NCBI RefSeq assembly: GCF_052117125.1
Contig: NZ_JBQKJT010000010.1
Coordinates: forward strand, 1 to 64,000
Origin: Avoscillospira_A sp052117125
GTDB taxonomy: Bacteria > Bacillota > Clostridia > Oscillospirales > Oscillospiraceae
Length of the DNA stretch: 64,000 nt
Direction of reading: 5' to 3'
Position numbers and translations under genes: made by a program. The number at the start of each line of letters is the position of its first letter. Positions within the stretch are counted from its first letter, which is position 1. Below the pieces are notes generated by a model. The model saw only the letters and a program-made list of their open reading frames with translations. It was not told the origin of the DNA and did no database searches. Positions 48,779 through 56,730 of the stretch are shown here, piece after piece.

Positions 48779-49516
48779 TCACTCCTCCTCTCCCGTCAGC
48801 TCCGACAGGGCCTTGCTGACCCGGTCGGCCCGGTAGTGGTACGTCTCCTTGACAAAGTCCAGAACATTTTTGCCCTGTTCGTCCAGTTCCAGTGTGGTGG
48901 CATCGGCCACAACGCGGCCATTTCTCAATAGTACTGCCCGGCTGATAAAGCCGCTGACCTCTTCCAGCAGATGCGTCGATAAGAGCACCGTCTCCGTCGG
49001 CTCCAGGATGCCCAGGAGCACCTTATAAAAATCCTCCCGGTTGAACACGTCGTTCCCGGCAAAGGGTTCGTCCATCAAGATATAGTCGGCGCCCTGGCTC
49101 AACGCCAGAATGACCTCAAACTGGTTCTTCTGGCCCGTGGAGAAGCTGCGGATGGGTTTGTTTTGCGGCAGCTCGAAAAACTCCAACAGCGCTCCAAACC
49201 GTTTTTCCCGGAATTTAGGAAAGTGCTCCCGGTAAAATTCCCCATGGCCCTGGGCCGTCAAATTGGGGAAAAAGGAGTGTTCACAGGTGGCGAAGCTGAG
49301 CCGCTCAATATTTCGCGTGGTAATGGGTTCCCCGTCCAGGGTGATGTCTCCCTGATAGGACAGAAAGCCCAGGATGCATTTCATCAGTGTTGTCTTACCG
49401 GCGCCGTTTTCTCCAAACAGGCCCACGATTTCGCCGGGGCCAATGGTCAGGTCCACGCCGGTCAGCGCCTGTTTGCTCCGTCCATAGACCTTTTTGACTT
49501 CTTTCAGTTGCAGCAT
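48779..49516 (-). CDS. ABC transporter ATP-binding protein
   Basis: A 245-residue ABC domain. ATG at 49516 follows AGGAGGGCGTTTCCT. Walker A is GENGAGKTT, the signature is FSTGQKNQF (a variant of LSGGQ), and Walker B is YILMDEPFAGND, with STHLLEE as the H-loop region. This type (short, FSxGxK signature) occurs in YtrB-like exporters. It lies two bases from the next gene and works with the two membrane proteins encoded upstream. Confidence 0.93.
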   Translation of the reverse strand: MLQLKEVKKVYGRSKQALTGVDLTIGPGEIVGLFGENGAGKTTLMKCILGFLSYQGDITLDGEPITTRNIERLSFATCEHSFFPNLTAQGHGEFYREHFPKFREKRFGALLEFFELPQNKPIRSFSTGQKNQFEVILALSQGADYILMDEPFAGNDVFNREDFYKVLLGILEPTETVLLSTHLLEEVSGFISRAVLLRNGRVVADATTLELDEQGKNVLDFVKETYHYRADRVSKALSELTGEEE

Positions 49517-49530
49517 AGGAAACGCCCTCC

Positions 49531-50037
49531 TTACAGCAGATTCAGCAGTTCCAGCCAGGAATAGGGATGCAGACACTGTTCCGGCGTACACAGCATATAA
49601 ATCACGAAATCCAGACACCGCAGCACAAAGGCCAGCAGCAGATAGCCCAGCGCCGCCAGGGCCGGTATGGTCAGCACCCGCCGCCACCGCTCCCAGCGGT
49701 CCGGCAGACGGCGCATGGTATAGATACTTTTGCTGCCCTGGTAGTAGCTGGAATACAGCTGCACGGCCACCACCACCATAGCCAGGGCCGCCACAAAGCA
49801 GCCATACAGACTGGTCCCCAAAATCTCAGAAAACGCCGGCATGATGGTGCCGTTGAGCTGCTTGAGATTGCCATGGTAATAGGTATATAGACCGTTGCGG
49901 GCCGATAGATACCGCAGGATGAATTGCAGATGGAACAGCAGGGCGGAGATCAGGCCGGTCAACAGTCCCATCTCAGATTTAGACGGGTCCACCCCCGGCG
50001 GCAGATAGCGGGCCATCCACACATGGCGTCGTTTCAT
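49531..50037 (-). CDS. ABC transporter membrane subunit (small)
   Basis: A 168-residue protein with about three membrane helices (MGLLTGLISALLFHLQFILRY; CFVAALAMVVVAVQLYSSYY; ALAALGYLLLAFVLRCLDFVIYM). The ATG at 50037 overlaps the end of the upstream gene by four bases. It contains a KSIYTMRRLPDRWERW loop, seen in membrane subunits of YtrB-type exporters. No precise family is assigned. Confidence 0.8.
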   Translation of the reverse strand: MKRRHVWMARYLPPGVDPSKSEMGLLTGLISALLFHLQFILRYLSARNGLYTYYHGNLKQLNGTIMPAFSEILGTSLYGCFVAALAMVVVAVQLYSSYYQGSKSIYTMRRLPDRWERWRRVLTIPALAALGYLLLAFVLRCLDFVIYMLCTPEQCLHPYSWLELLNLL

Positions 50038-50765
50038 AGCGTTTCCTCCTCTTCCTCCGGTTCCGCCCGTCCGGGCAGTTGTACGATAGCAATACAGAGC
50101 ATAAACCACAGCACACCCAACACAATGGTATCCCACTCATAACTGCCCAAAGCACTGGTGATTATGGTCATGGCAATGAGGGATACAAAGGGATGAATGG
50201 TTCGTTTGCCCCGAACGCTGCGAATCATGGTGATACCGCCGTACAGACCCAGTCCCAAATAACGGAAGATCGTTACCGCCCATCGCCATCCGTCTTCCAG
50301 CGGCAGCAGGCCGTGGAAATAGCTGCTGCGGTAGGCGGCCAGGAACAGCGTCTGCTGGTGGTATCGCTCCGGTTGGAGCTGCCCGTAGAGGGACACCACG
50401 CTTACAGCTACCGCCAACTGGACAGCCCAGACGATGAGAAACACCAGGACGCCGAACACCATGGGCCAGACGTCCCTGGCAACGTTGGATATCGGCAGAC
50501 GGTACCAGGTGTAATCCACCCGTCCGCCCCGGCGGCCCACGGCCCCCAGGCACACAAACAACCCCGCCATGGCCACCGCCGCCGTCCAGCGAACAGGCCA
50601 CCAATCCAGTACCTTTTCCACAGCAACGCCTGCGTTAACATCGAGGTGCTGGATGCCCCACAGGGCCAGGCCCAGCTGAGCCGCCGCCATGGCCGCCAAA
50701 ATCAGGATGGCCCGGTACAGCTGACTGCGGCTGCCCAACATCAAGAGGGAAAGCTGACGTTTCAT
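50034..50765 (-). CDS. ABC transporter membrane subunit (large)
   Basis: A 243-residue protein with about six hydrophobic segments. ATG at 50765 overlaps the GntR gene by four bases. It contains a GGRVDYTWYRLPISNVARDVW loop, similar in place to the KSIYTMRRLP loop of the next protein, so the two may be related halves of one channel. The C-terminus is acidic (PEEEEETL). Part of the GntR-controlled exporter operon. Confidence 0.8.
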   Translation of the reverse strand: MKRQLSLLMLGSRSQLYRAILILAAMAAAQLGLALWGIQHLDVNAGVAVEKVLDWWPVRWTAAVAMAGLFVCLGAVGRRGGRVDYTWYRLPISNVARDVWPMVFGVLVFLIVWAVQLAVAVSVVSLYGQLQPERYHQQTLFLAAYRSSYFHGLLPLEDGWRWAVTIFRYLGLGLYGGITMIRSVRGKRTIHPFVSLIAMTIITSALGSYEWDTIVLGVLWFMLCIAIVQLPGRAEPEEEEETL

Positions 50766-51148
50766 TCCGGTTCTTCCTCCTTCCAAAGCGTTTCTACCAG
50801 GGCGACGGTCTCCGCACAGGTGGCGCCCAGAGCTTTCATGGACCGGACAAAGGCCCGAGCCTGGTAGTCCGGCAGATTTTTCCGCAGCGCCTCCACCTGT
50901 TCCGCCGTGGCGGAGACGAGACTTTTGGCCCCCGTATGGGACTGAAGCCACCCCTCCTCCTCCAAAAGCCGGAAGGCCTTCTGGATGGTATTGGGATTCA
51001 CGCCCAGCAGCGCCGACAAGGCCCGGCGGGAGGGCAGCTCCTCGCCGTCGGCCACCGTCCCGGCGGCGATTCCGGCTTTGACATGGCGGATGATCTGCAA
51101 ATAAATGGGGACGCCGTCCTCCAGCCGCAGCGTTGTAAAGTCTATCAT
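50762..51148 (-). CDS. GntR-family regulator (YtrA-like)
   Basis: A 128-residue protein. ATG at 51148 follows AAAGGAGGCAGCC. The N-terminal winged helix is clear (PIYLQIIRHVKAGIAAGTV; LPSRRALSALLGVNPNTIQKAFRLLEEEG). The short C-terminus without an effector domain is the YtrA type, usually found at the head of ABC exporter operons that it represses. It overlaps the next gene by four bases. Matching operator sequences lie at its promoter. Confidence 0.94.
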   Translation of the reverse strand: MIDFTTLRLEDGVPIYLQIIRHVKAGIAAGTVADGEELPSRRALSALLGVNPNTIQKAFRLLEEEGWLQSHTGAKSLVSATAEQVEALRKNLPDYQARAFVRSMKALGATCAETVALVETLWKEEEPE

Positions 51149-51174
51149 GGCTGCCTCCTTTCACTGTATTATAC

Positions 51175-51225
51175 GTGTAGTACACTTTCTAAGTGTATTA
51201 TATCCATAGTACACTTTTCTGTCAA
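51175..51225 (-). promoter_or_regulatory. Promoter and operator of the GntR-ABC operon
   Basis: Minus strand consensus promoter: TTGACA (51225-51220), 17 nt, TATAAT (51202-51197). Inverted repeats of the YtrA type overlap it: AAGTGTA...TACACTT surrounds the -10, and GTGTACTACAC follows. Self-repression is expected. Confidence 0.88.
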
Positions 51226-51270
51226 GGGGTTCTCTGTGCCGTTTTACGCGCCCCGGCGTCACAAGGGCAT

Positions 51271-51308
51271 AAAAAAACCGCCGCCCCGCGAGGGGACGGC
51301 GATTTTTT
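51271..51308. terminator. Terminator of the small membrane-protein gene
   Basis: A GC-rich stem (CGCCGCCCC with GGGGACGGCG, one bulge) flanked by A7 on the left and T6 on the right. On the minus strand it ends 51316-51486. Confidence 0.82.
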
Positions 51309-51315
51309 CGATCAC

Positions 51316-51486
51316 TCAATATTCATCCACATCGGCGTAGTCATCGTACTCCGAAGGACGTCTTCTGCACAGGGTGAAACGGTGGGGATCAGTGATCTTA
51401 TCCCAATAGCCGATGAGCAGGCACACGCCGCCGGCCATAGCCAGGCTGGCACCCACGATCTTCAGAACAAATCTTGCAAGTTTCAC
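51316..51486 (-). CDS. Small membrane protein, 56 residues
   Basis: GTG at 51486 lies seven bases after AAGGAGG on the minus strand, and a terminator follows at 51271-51308. The product has a basic N-terminus (MKLARFVLKIVG), one hydrophobic helix (~8-27), then a polar, acidic tail ending DDYADVDEY with two Cys/Arg-rich positions. I do not recognise it. The good ribosome site, own terminator and membrane-helix composition support a real small gene. It lies between the GntR operon promoter and a nitroreductase gene. Confidence 0.75.
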   Translation of the reverse strand: MKLARFVLKIVGASLAMAGGVCLLIGYWDKITDPHRFTLCRRRPSEYDDYADVDEY

Positions 51487-51558
51487 AAGTCCGCCTCCTT
51501 ACGTTGTCGGTGGTGATGGTATCAGTATACCCCTTTTTCTGCCGGATAGCAAGTATTT

Positions 51559-52077
51559 TTACAGACGAAGAATGGCGTCCTCCCGACGGGGCTTGTAGGC
51601 CGGAGCCGGTGCGGCGGCATATCCCAACGCACAGTGGCCCACGCCGCGGTACGTCTCAGGAATGCCCCATTCTTTCAGCAGCGCCTTACCCTCGTCGCTG
51701 TCAAACATTTCTCTGGCCCGATGAATCCAGCAGGAGCCCACGCCCAGAGACTCGGCGGCCAGCATCAGATTGCCGATAACGAGACTGCCGTCTTCCACCC
51801 AAGTATGTACCGTGGAATCGGCCAGAACCAGCACAATCGTGGGCGCACCGTAGAAGGGGTCACCATCCCGGCCCTGAATCGCCGCGTTCATGCGGCGGAA
51901 CGTCTCCCGCAGCTTCGCGTCCTGAATCACCACCATCCGTGCCGACTGCTTGCCCATGCCGCTGGCAGCCCAGGTACCGGCCTCCAGAATGGGGTTGAGG
52001 ATTTCGTCTTCCAACTGACGGCCCATAAAGTTGCGGCAGCTGCGGCGGCTGAGGATGGTCTTAATGGTTTCATTCAT
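51559..52077 (-). CDS. Nitroreductase-family flavoprotein
   Basis: A 172-residue protein with AAGGAGGAATTTTGT before the ATG. It starts TIKTILSRRSCRNFMGRQLED, the FMN-binding start of the family, with later SLVIGNLMLAAESLGVGSCWIHR and GYAAAPAPAYKPR (C-terminal FMN contact). It is short for the family but covers the core fold. It reduces quinone or nitro-type acceptors with NAD(P)H. The gene is 13 bp downstream of birA and is probably co-transcribed. Confidence 0.9.
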   Translation of the reverse strand: MNETIKTILSRRSCRNFMGRQLEDEILNPILEAGTWAASGMGKQSARMVVIQDAKLRETFRRMNAAIQGRDGDPFYGAPTIVLVLADSTVHTWVEDGSLVIGNLMLAAESLGVGSCWIHRAREMFDSDEGKALLKEWGIPETYRGVGHCALGYAAAPAPAYKPRREDAILRL

Positions 52078-52090
52078 ACAAAATTCCTCC

Positions 52091-53080
52091 TTACACGTAT
52101 CCGTACATACCCCGGACGGAAACTTCCCCCGAGGTGATGGTTTCCTTGGTACCGTCGGGCCAGGTCACCAGCAGCCCGGCATCCTCGTCGATGCCGTCGG
52201 CGTGGGCCGGACGGACCTCTGTGCCCCGAATGACCTGAATGTCCTTGCCAATGGTGACGCAGTCGGCGGCGTATCGCGCCATCCAGGCCGCTTTCTCCGT
52301 CAGCAGTTCCCGATCCGTCCGGTACAGCTGGCGGATCAGCTCGGCGGCGTAGGCGTTGCGGTTGATGGTCCGTCCTGTGGCCTCCTTGAGGGACACGGCC
52401 ATGGGCCGCACCTCCGGCGGAAAATCCCCGTCGCCGTGGTTGCAGTTGGTGCCGATACCAACCACCACATAGTCCACCAGGCCACTTTCCGCCTGAATGG
52501 ACAACTCCGTGAGAATGCCCACGCATTTTCGCCCGTCAATGACCACATCATTGGTCCATTTGATACCGGGCCGCCGGCCGGTGGCCGCTTCGATGGCTTC
52601 CACCGTGGCCTCCGCCGACACAGCCGTCAAGTGCATCAGCTGATGGGGCTGCACGGCAGGCCGGAGAATCACAGTTAAATAGACGCCGACGCCCGACGGG
52701 GATTCAAACCGGCGGCCCATGCGGCCCCGGCCCCCCGTCTGTTGATTGGCCACCACCACGGTACCGTGGGGAGCCCCTTCGGCGGCCAGTTTTTTGGCCA
52801 GGGTGTTGGTGGAGTCCACGGCATCCAGAACCGTGACCTGATCGGCCCAGGGATGGTCCCCCAAGGCTCGCAGCACCTCATCCCGGCACAGGGGTGCGCC
52901 GTGTTCCACCAATTTATAGCCCCGGTTGGTCACCGACGCAATTTCATAGCCATCGTCCCGCAGGGCCTGGACCGCCTTCCAGACAGCGGCGCGACTCAGC
53001 CCCAGCTGTCGGCTCATTTCCTGGCCGGACAAATAATCGCCCTGCTGCCGCAGCAGGGCCAAAACGGATTCCTTGGTCAT
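52091..53080 (-). CDS. birA: Biotin-protein ligase and biotin operon repressor BirA
   Basis: A 329-residue bifunctional protein. The N-terminal winged helix (~1-60: LLRQQGDYLSGQEMSRQLGLSR, AVWKAVQALRDDGYEI) is followed by the ligase domain with GRGRMGRRFESPSG (the biotinyl-AMP loop), KWTNDVVIDGRK and VVGIGTNCN, then the C-terminal SH3-like part. It attaches biotin to carboxylase subunits and, with biotinyl-AMP, represses biotin genes. A matching operator lies between it and the divergent bioY, overlapping a candidate birA promoter as well. Confidence 0.97.
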   Translation of the reverse strand: MTKESVLALLRQQGDYLSGQEMSRQLGLSRAAVWKAVQALRDDGYEIASVTNRGYKLVEHGAPLCRDEVLRALGDHPWADQVTVLDAVDSTNTLAKKLAAEGAPHGTVVVANQQTGGRGRMGRRFESPSGVGVYLTVILRPAVQPHQLMHLTAVSAEATVEAIEAATGRRPGIKWTNDVVIDGRKCVGILTELSIQAESGLVDYVVVGIGTNCNHGDGDFPPEVRPMAVSLKEATGRTINRNAYAAELIRQLYRTDRELLTEKAAWMARYAADCVTIGKDIQVIRGTEVRPAHADGIDEDAGLLVTWPDGTKETITSGEVSVRGMYGYV

Positions 53081-53092
53081 GGAATACCTCCC

Positions 53093-53121
53093 TTGACACC
53101 ATGTGTGTTTTCTGGTATAAC
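53093..53121 (+). promoter_or_regulatory. bioY promoter
   Basis: TTGACA (53093-53098), 17-nt spacer, TATAAC (53116-53121) on the plus strand. The transcription start would fall at the left edge of the BirA operator. Confidence 0.82.
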
Positions 53122-53126
53122 GTATA

Positions 53127-53160
53127 TTGTCAACCCGCTTGTAGTATAATCGGTTTACAA
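53127..53160. promoter_or_regulatory. BirA operator
   Basis: TTGTCAACC (53127-53135) and GGTTTACAA (53152-53160) form an inverted repeat with a 16-nt spacer, the known spacing of BirA boxes in Gram-positive bacteria. It covers the expected bioY start and the candidate birA -10. Confidence 0.9.
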
Positions 53161-53171
53161 TTGGAGGTCAA
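53143..53171 (-). promoter_or_regulatory. Candidate birA promoter inside the BirA operator
   Basis: Minus strand TTGACC (53171-53166), 17 nt, TATACT (53148-53143). It overlaps the BirA operator, so birA may be self-regulated together with bioY. Confidence 0.6.
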
Positions 53172-53172
53172 C

Positions 53173-53769
53173 ATGAAACTGCGTAACTGGATTTTAGCCG
53201 CTATGTTCACGGCCCTGACGGCGGTGGGCTGTCTCATCAAGATTCCCACACCCATCTCGTCGTTCAGTCCCCTGTTTTTCTTCACCGCTCTGTCGGCGCT
53301 GCTGCTGGGACCGAAATTCGGCGCCCTGTCCCAGGGAATGTATGTGGCGTTGGGCCTGTTGGGGCTGCCCATCTTCACCACCGGCGGCGGCTTCGGCTCC
53401 ATCTTCACCACCACCTTCGGCTTCCTCCTGGGGCTGATTCCGGCGGCGGCGGTCATCGGTCTTTTGGTGAAGCGGTGGGGAACCTCCTTCAAGGCCCTCT
53501 GCGCCGCCTCAACGGTGGGGCTGCTGGTGCTGTACGCCGTGGGTCTGCCCTATATGCATCTGATTCTGACGGTGTACATGGAAAAGACCTGGACCATTGG
53601 CCAGACCATTATGGGCGGTATGATCTTGTTCCTGCCCTGGGATGCCGTCAAAATCGTGGCAGCGGCAGCGCTGGCCCGGCGGGTACTGCCGGTCATGGGG
53701 CTCTATGAAAGCAGCCAGGCCGCCACGGCAAGGGCTGCAAAGATGGCCAAAAATACAAACAGCATTTGA
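53173..53769 (+). CDS. bioY: Biotin transporter BioY (ECF S-component)
   Basis: A 198-residue protein with six membrane helices. ATG at 53173 follows TTGGAGGTCAAC. It contains the BioY pattern: FTALTAVGCLIKIPTPISSF, FFFTALSALLLGPKFGALSQ, YVALGLLGLPIFTTGGGFG and LPWDAVKIVAAAALARRV. It binds biotin and works alone or with the shared ECF energizing module, which is not in this window. The BirA operator upstream gives biotin control. The 3' end overlaps the convergent zinc-ribbon gene by 67 bp. Confidence 0.96.
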   Translation: MKLRNWILAAMFTALTAVGCLIKIPTPISSFSPLFFFTALSALLLGPKFGALSQGMYVALGLLGLPIFTTGGGFGSIFTTTFGFLLGLIPAAAVIGLLVKRWGTSFKALCAASTVGLLVLYAVGLPYMHLILTVYMEKTWTIGQTIMGGMILFLPWDAVKIVAAAALARRVLPVMGLYESSQAATARAAKMAKNTNSI

Positions 53770-54113
53770 TAGCCGCTGGGGGATACCGGCTCCGCCGGGT
53801 CCTCCTCCTCGGCGGTGATGCCGTAAACCGTCTCAAACTCCTCCATGGCCGCCAGGAGTTCCGCATCGTCGAAGGGTTGTGACGGGGATTCCGTCGGCGC
53901 CTGAACCGGTACGCGGCGGCGTCCGGCCCGGCGGCGGCGTACCGGATAGGGCAGCTCTTCCGGTTCCGGCGCTTCCACCGCCTCCGGCTCCATCCCCTGA
54001 ACCATGGACGGCGTCAGGCAGACGGTCACCAGCTGGTCCACCAGCCGGACGCCGCACTCATCGCAGCGAGTCGCGCCGTCGTCAAAGACACGCTTGCACT
54101 GGGGACACCACAT
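53703..54113 (-). CDS. Zinc-ribbon protein with C-terminal membrane helix
   Basis: A 136-residue protein. ATG at 54113 follows GGAGGTGGAGCC. The N-terminus is a zinc ribbon (CPQCKRVFDDGATRCDECG, CxxC pairs at ~3/6 and ~17/20), then an acidic and basic linker (VRRRRAGRRRVP), and a single membrane helix at the very C-terminus (~113-134). This is a tail-anchored arrangement. The function is unknown. The last 67 bp overlap the end of bioY on the other strand. Confidence 0.8.
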   Translation of the reverse strand: MWCPQCKRVFDDGATRCDECGVRLVDQLVTVCLTPSMVQGMEPEAVEAPEPEELPYPVRRRRAGRRRVPVQAPTESPSQPFDDAELLAAMEEFETVYGITAEEEDPAEPVSPSGYQMLFVFLAIFAALAVAAWLLS

Positions 54114-54227
54114 GGCTCCACCTCCGTTCTCTTTTCCTAATAAAAGTGTGCCACATTCTTCCAAGGTTGTCAAGAGGTACACATAGGAGTGATGCCGCAG
54201 GAATGGCCTGCGGCATCACTGGTTTTG

Positions 54228-54599
54228 TCATGTCTTTTTGCTGAATCGCTCCCCACAGGATGGGCAGCGGATAATGATTTGTCCCTTGCCCTTGGGGACC
54301 CGCACCTTCTGACGGCAGCGGGGGCAGGCGAAGTAGCTGTGTTCCCGGTCCCGAAACCGGTGAATCACCTGTAAAAATTTCTGGTTTTCCCGCTGTCTCT
54401 TGGCAATGTTACGGGAATACATGCGAAAAATCGCATAAATCAGGGGGACATAGGCCAACAGTCCGAGGAAGTACAGCTTGGAAAAGCTGCTGAGCAGGCA
54501 CAGAACCACGCCCACAATCAGCAGAAACTGCCCCAACTTGTCGGAGCCGTAACGGCCATACATAAAGTAGCGGAATTTTTGTCCCAATTTTTGAAACAT
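54228..54599 (-). CDS. Membrane protein with C-terminal zinc ribbon
   Basis: A 123-residue protein. ATG at 54599 has GTAAGAATGTTT-like weak context. The sequence begins MFQKLGQKFRYFMYGRYGSDKLGQFL, followed by two membrane helices (~26-65), and ends with a zinc ribbon CPRCRQKVRVPKGKG...CPSCG. This layout is frequent in Clostridia as a short conserved hypothetical. The function is unknown. It is followed by a small hairpin (GATGCCGCAGG/CCTGCGGCATC, 54190-54216). Confidence 0.82.
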   Translation of the reverse strand: MFQKLGQKFRYFMYGRYGSDKLGQFLLIVGVVLCLLSSFSKLYFLGLLAYVPLIYAIFRMYSRNIAKRQRENQKFLQVIHRFRDREHSYFACPRCRQKVRVPKGKGQIIIRCPSCGERFSKKT

Positions 54600-54673
54600 T
54601 CTTACATCACCACTATCATTATAGCGGTTTTGGGCACAAAAACAACCGGTTTTGTCCATTGTTTACGGATTGT

Positions 54674-55528
54674 TTACGGTTGTGAAACGGTTTCCAGGGA
54701 AACCACCGGAAGATGGGGCCGGTTGAACAGCCGGAAGGGGACGCCGCTGTTGCCCAGTCCCCGGCTCACCACCATGGCTGTTCGGCTTTCGGTGTACAAA
54801 CCTGCCGTAAACTCGGGAAATAGCTGCCGATCCGTCCCCAGGAGTCCCCCCACAAAGGGCAGGCGGATGACGCCGCCATGGGCATGGCCGCAGAGGACCA
54901 CATCTACGCCCAGAGCCGCCCAGCGGTGCAGGTCCTCGTTGCGATGGGCCAGCAGCACCGTGTAAACATCGCCGTGGGCCGCCCGGATTTCCTCCAACAG
55001 CGTCTCCGGCGTCTTTTGGTCCCAGGGACCATTGGGGTCATCGACGCCCGCCAGAACGATCTGCTGGCCGTCCCGCTCCAACACCTCGTATTCGTTGTGG
55101 AGCACCCGGACACCGCCCGCTTCCAACCGCTGGTAGAAGTCCCAGGTGCTGTCCATGGCCCATTCATGATTTCCGGATATGTAGTAGGCCGGGGCAATGG
55201 TATTCAGCGATGCAGCCGTGTCCACCATGGTCGTCACCCGTTCCGCCGAACAAGTCTCGTCGGCTAGGTCGCCGGTGATGGCGATGAGGTCCGGTTCCGC
55301 CGCTTCCACCGCCGCCAGCAGCGTTTCGTTGCCGGAGCCGAAGGTCTTGCCGTGGAGGTCCGACACCACCACAAGGCGCAGTCCATCAAAGGCCGCGGGC
55401 AGCCGGTCAGATGCAACGGAGAACGGCTCCGCCGCAATGATATTGTTTTGATATTGCCAGAAACCGGCGGCGATGAGAATCACCGCCGCCCAGATAATCA
55501 GACTGTGGAGACAGCCGCGACGCCGCAT
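54674..55528 (-). CDS. Membrane-anchored metallophosphoesterase
   Basis: A 284-residue protein with an N-terminal membrane helix (~8-27) and a calcineurin-like phosphoesterase domain: VVSDLHGKTFG (DxH), ITGDLADE (GD), SGNHEWAMD (GNHE), VLLAHRNED and CGHAHGGVIRLP (GHxH). It resembles the YaeI/YkuE group of lipid- or envelope-associated phosphoesterases. The likely site of action is the outer face of the membrane. The start at 55528 has GAGAAGGGCAGGTGAGGGG upstream. Confidence 0.9.
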   Translation of the reverse strand: MRRRGCLHSLIIWAAVILIAAGFWQYQNNIIAAEPFSVASDRLPAAFDGLRLVVVSDLHGKTFGSGNETLLAAVEAAEPDLIAITGDLADETCSAERVTTMVDTAASLNTIAPAYYISGNHEWAMDSTWDFYQRLEAGGVRVLHNEYEVLERDGQQIVLAGVDDPNGPWDQKTPETLLEEIRAAHGDVYTVLLAHRNEDLHRWAALGVDVVLCGHAHGGVIRLPFVGGLLGTDRQLFPEFTAGLYTESRTAMVVSRGLGNSGVPFRLFNRPHLPVVSLETVSQP

Positions 55529-55586
55529 CCCCTCACCTGCCCTTCTCTATGAGTATAGTCCATGGGAGCCTGCGAAGGGTGTCGTC

Positions 55587-56309
55587 TTATGGTTCCACGA
55601 ATTTTTTTATGATGGTTTCCAGCGTTTCCTCCGCCACACCTGTGGTGGAAAGGTACTGCCGCACGGAGCCATAGGTCCGCTGTAAATAGTCCAGCAGCCC
55701 CTCCATGGCCGACGGCGGCGTGTGGAACATGGTCTCATGGTACCGGGTCCCGTCGCCCTGGAGCCGCAGACGGCCGCTCCGCATGGCGTGAAACACCGGC
55801 TGTAGATAGAGCTCGCTGACGGCGTAATCCGCCACAATATCCGCCTGCTCCACCCCCGCCAGGGACAGGAGAAAGCAGGCGCAAAGACCCGTCCGGTCCT
55901 TACCGGTGGTGCAGTGAAACAGCATACCGCCCCTGGCTCCGGCAGCCAATTCCAAAAAGCGGCGGACCCAGGGTCGATTGTCCTCACAGCGGGTGATGTA
56001 GATTTCCTGCCAGTCCACGGGCCGCTCGGTAGAAAAGCTCTCTGCATCACCGCCCTGGGGGCAACTGCAACACAGCATGGCCATACGCAGGTCGCTGGGA
56101 CGCAAGGACGCTTCCGCCGGAGATCGGAGATCAATGGCCGTATGGATGCCGTAGCGGGTCAGTTCCGCCACAGTGACCGGCGGCAGAGCACAGGGGGCCT
56201 CGGACCGGACAAAGACGCCGAAGCGGGTGCGGCCGCCGGGAACGGCGTAGCCTCCCAAGTCCCGGGCGTTGTACAGGCCGTGCAGAGGCAATCGTCGAAC
56301 AAATTCCAT
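55587..56309 (-). CDS. Tyrosine/serine protein phosphatase-like (DSP superfamily)
   Basis: A 240-residue protein. ATG at 56309 follows GGAGACTTCGGCC. The Cys-x5-Arg active-site loop is FHCTTGKDRTG (Cys133, Arg139), and the N-terminal NARDLGGY plus FVRSEAPCAL match the Y_phosphatase3 family of bacterial secreted or cytosolic tyrosine/phosphoinositide phosphatases. It has no signal peptide. The substrate is unknown. Confidence 0.9.
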   Translation of the reverse strand: MEFVRRLPLHGLYNARDLGGYAVPGGRTRFGVFVRSEAPCALPPVTVAELTRYGIHTAIDLRSPAEASLRPSDLRMAMLCCSCPQGGDAESFSTERPVDWQEIYITRCEDNRPWVRRFLELAAGARGGMLFHCTTGKDRTGLCACFLLSLAGVEQADIVADYAVSELYLQPVFHAMRSGRLRLQGDGTRYHETMFHTPPSAMEGLLDYLQRTYGSVRQYLSTTGVAEETLETIIKKFVEP

Positions 56310-56384
56310 GGCCGAAGTCTCCTTTGGTACAAATTCAGATTGGTTTAGTATAGCATAAATTCGCCGCATGGTAAAGGGCCGCCG

Positions 56385-56636
56385 TCAGCAGAGGAAGAGT
56401 GCCAGCACCAGAAGCAGAAGCACTACAGACGCCGCAGCGATTCCGTAGAACAGCTTTTTGCCCCCGGGGCCTCGTTTCAGGCAATAGGGCTGGAGCAGGC
56501 CCAGGCCGGCAAAGAGAAGCGCCGCCAAAAACCGATAGCCCACCACGATCCAATTCTGCCGGGATACCAGATCCAGCACCGCCATCACGGCCTCGATGGC
56601 CGCCACAAGAAACCATATTATGTGTGTGTTTCTCAT
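56385..56636 (-). CDS. Small membrane protein, 83 residues
   Basis: Three hydrophobic helices (~5-23, ~32-48, ~63-82) separated by short basic loops. The start at 56636 has GGGGCGCTCTTC before it, a weak site. I do not recognise it. It lies 75 bp upstream of the phosphatase gene and may be co-transcribed. Confidence 0.6.
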   Translation of the reverse strand: MRNTHIIWFLVAAIEAVMAVLDLVSRQNWIVVGYRFLAALLFAGLGLLQPYCLKRGPGGKKLFYGIAAASVVLLLLVLALFLC

Positions 56637-56672
56637 GAAGAGCGCCCCCTTTTTTGCTCAGCATACCATAAA

Positions 56673-56709
56673 AGTGGGCCCGCTGCAATGTCCTTGCAGA
56701 GGGCCCGTA
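56673..56709 (-). terminator. Terminator of the isomerase/xylulokinase operon
   Basis: Minus strand GGGCCCTCTGCAA pairs with TTGCAGCGGGCCC (one mismatch) and is followed by ACTTTTAT. Confidence 0.7.
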
Positions 56710-56730
56710 GTGCATGGGGTTCCGGTTCTT

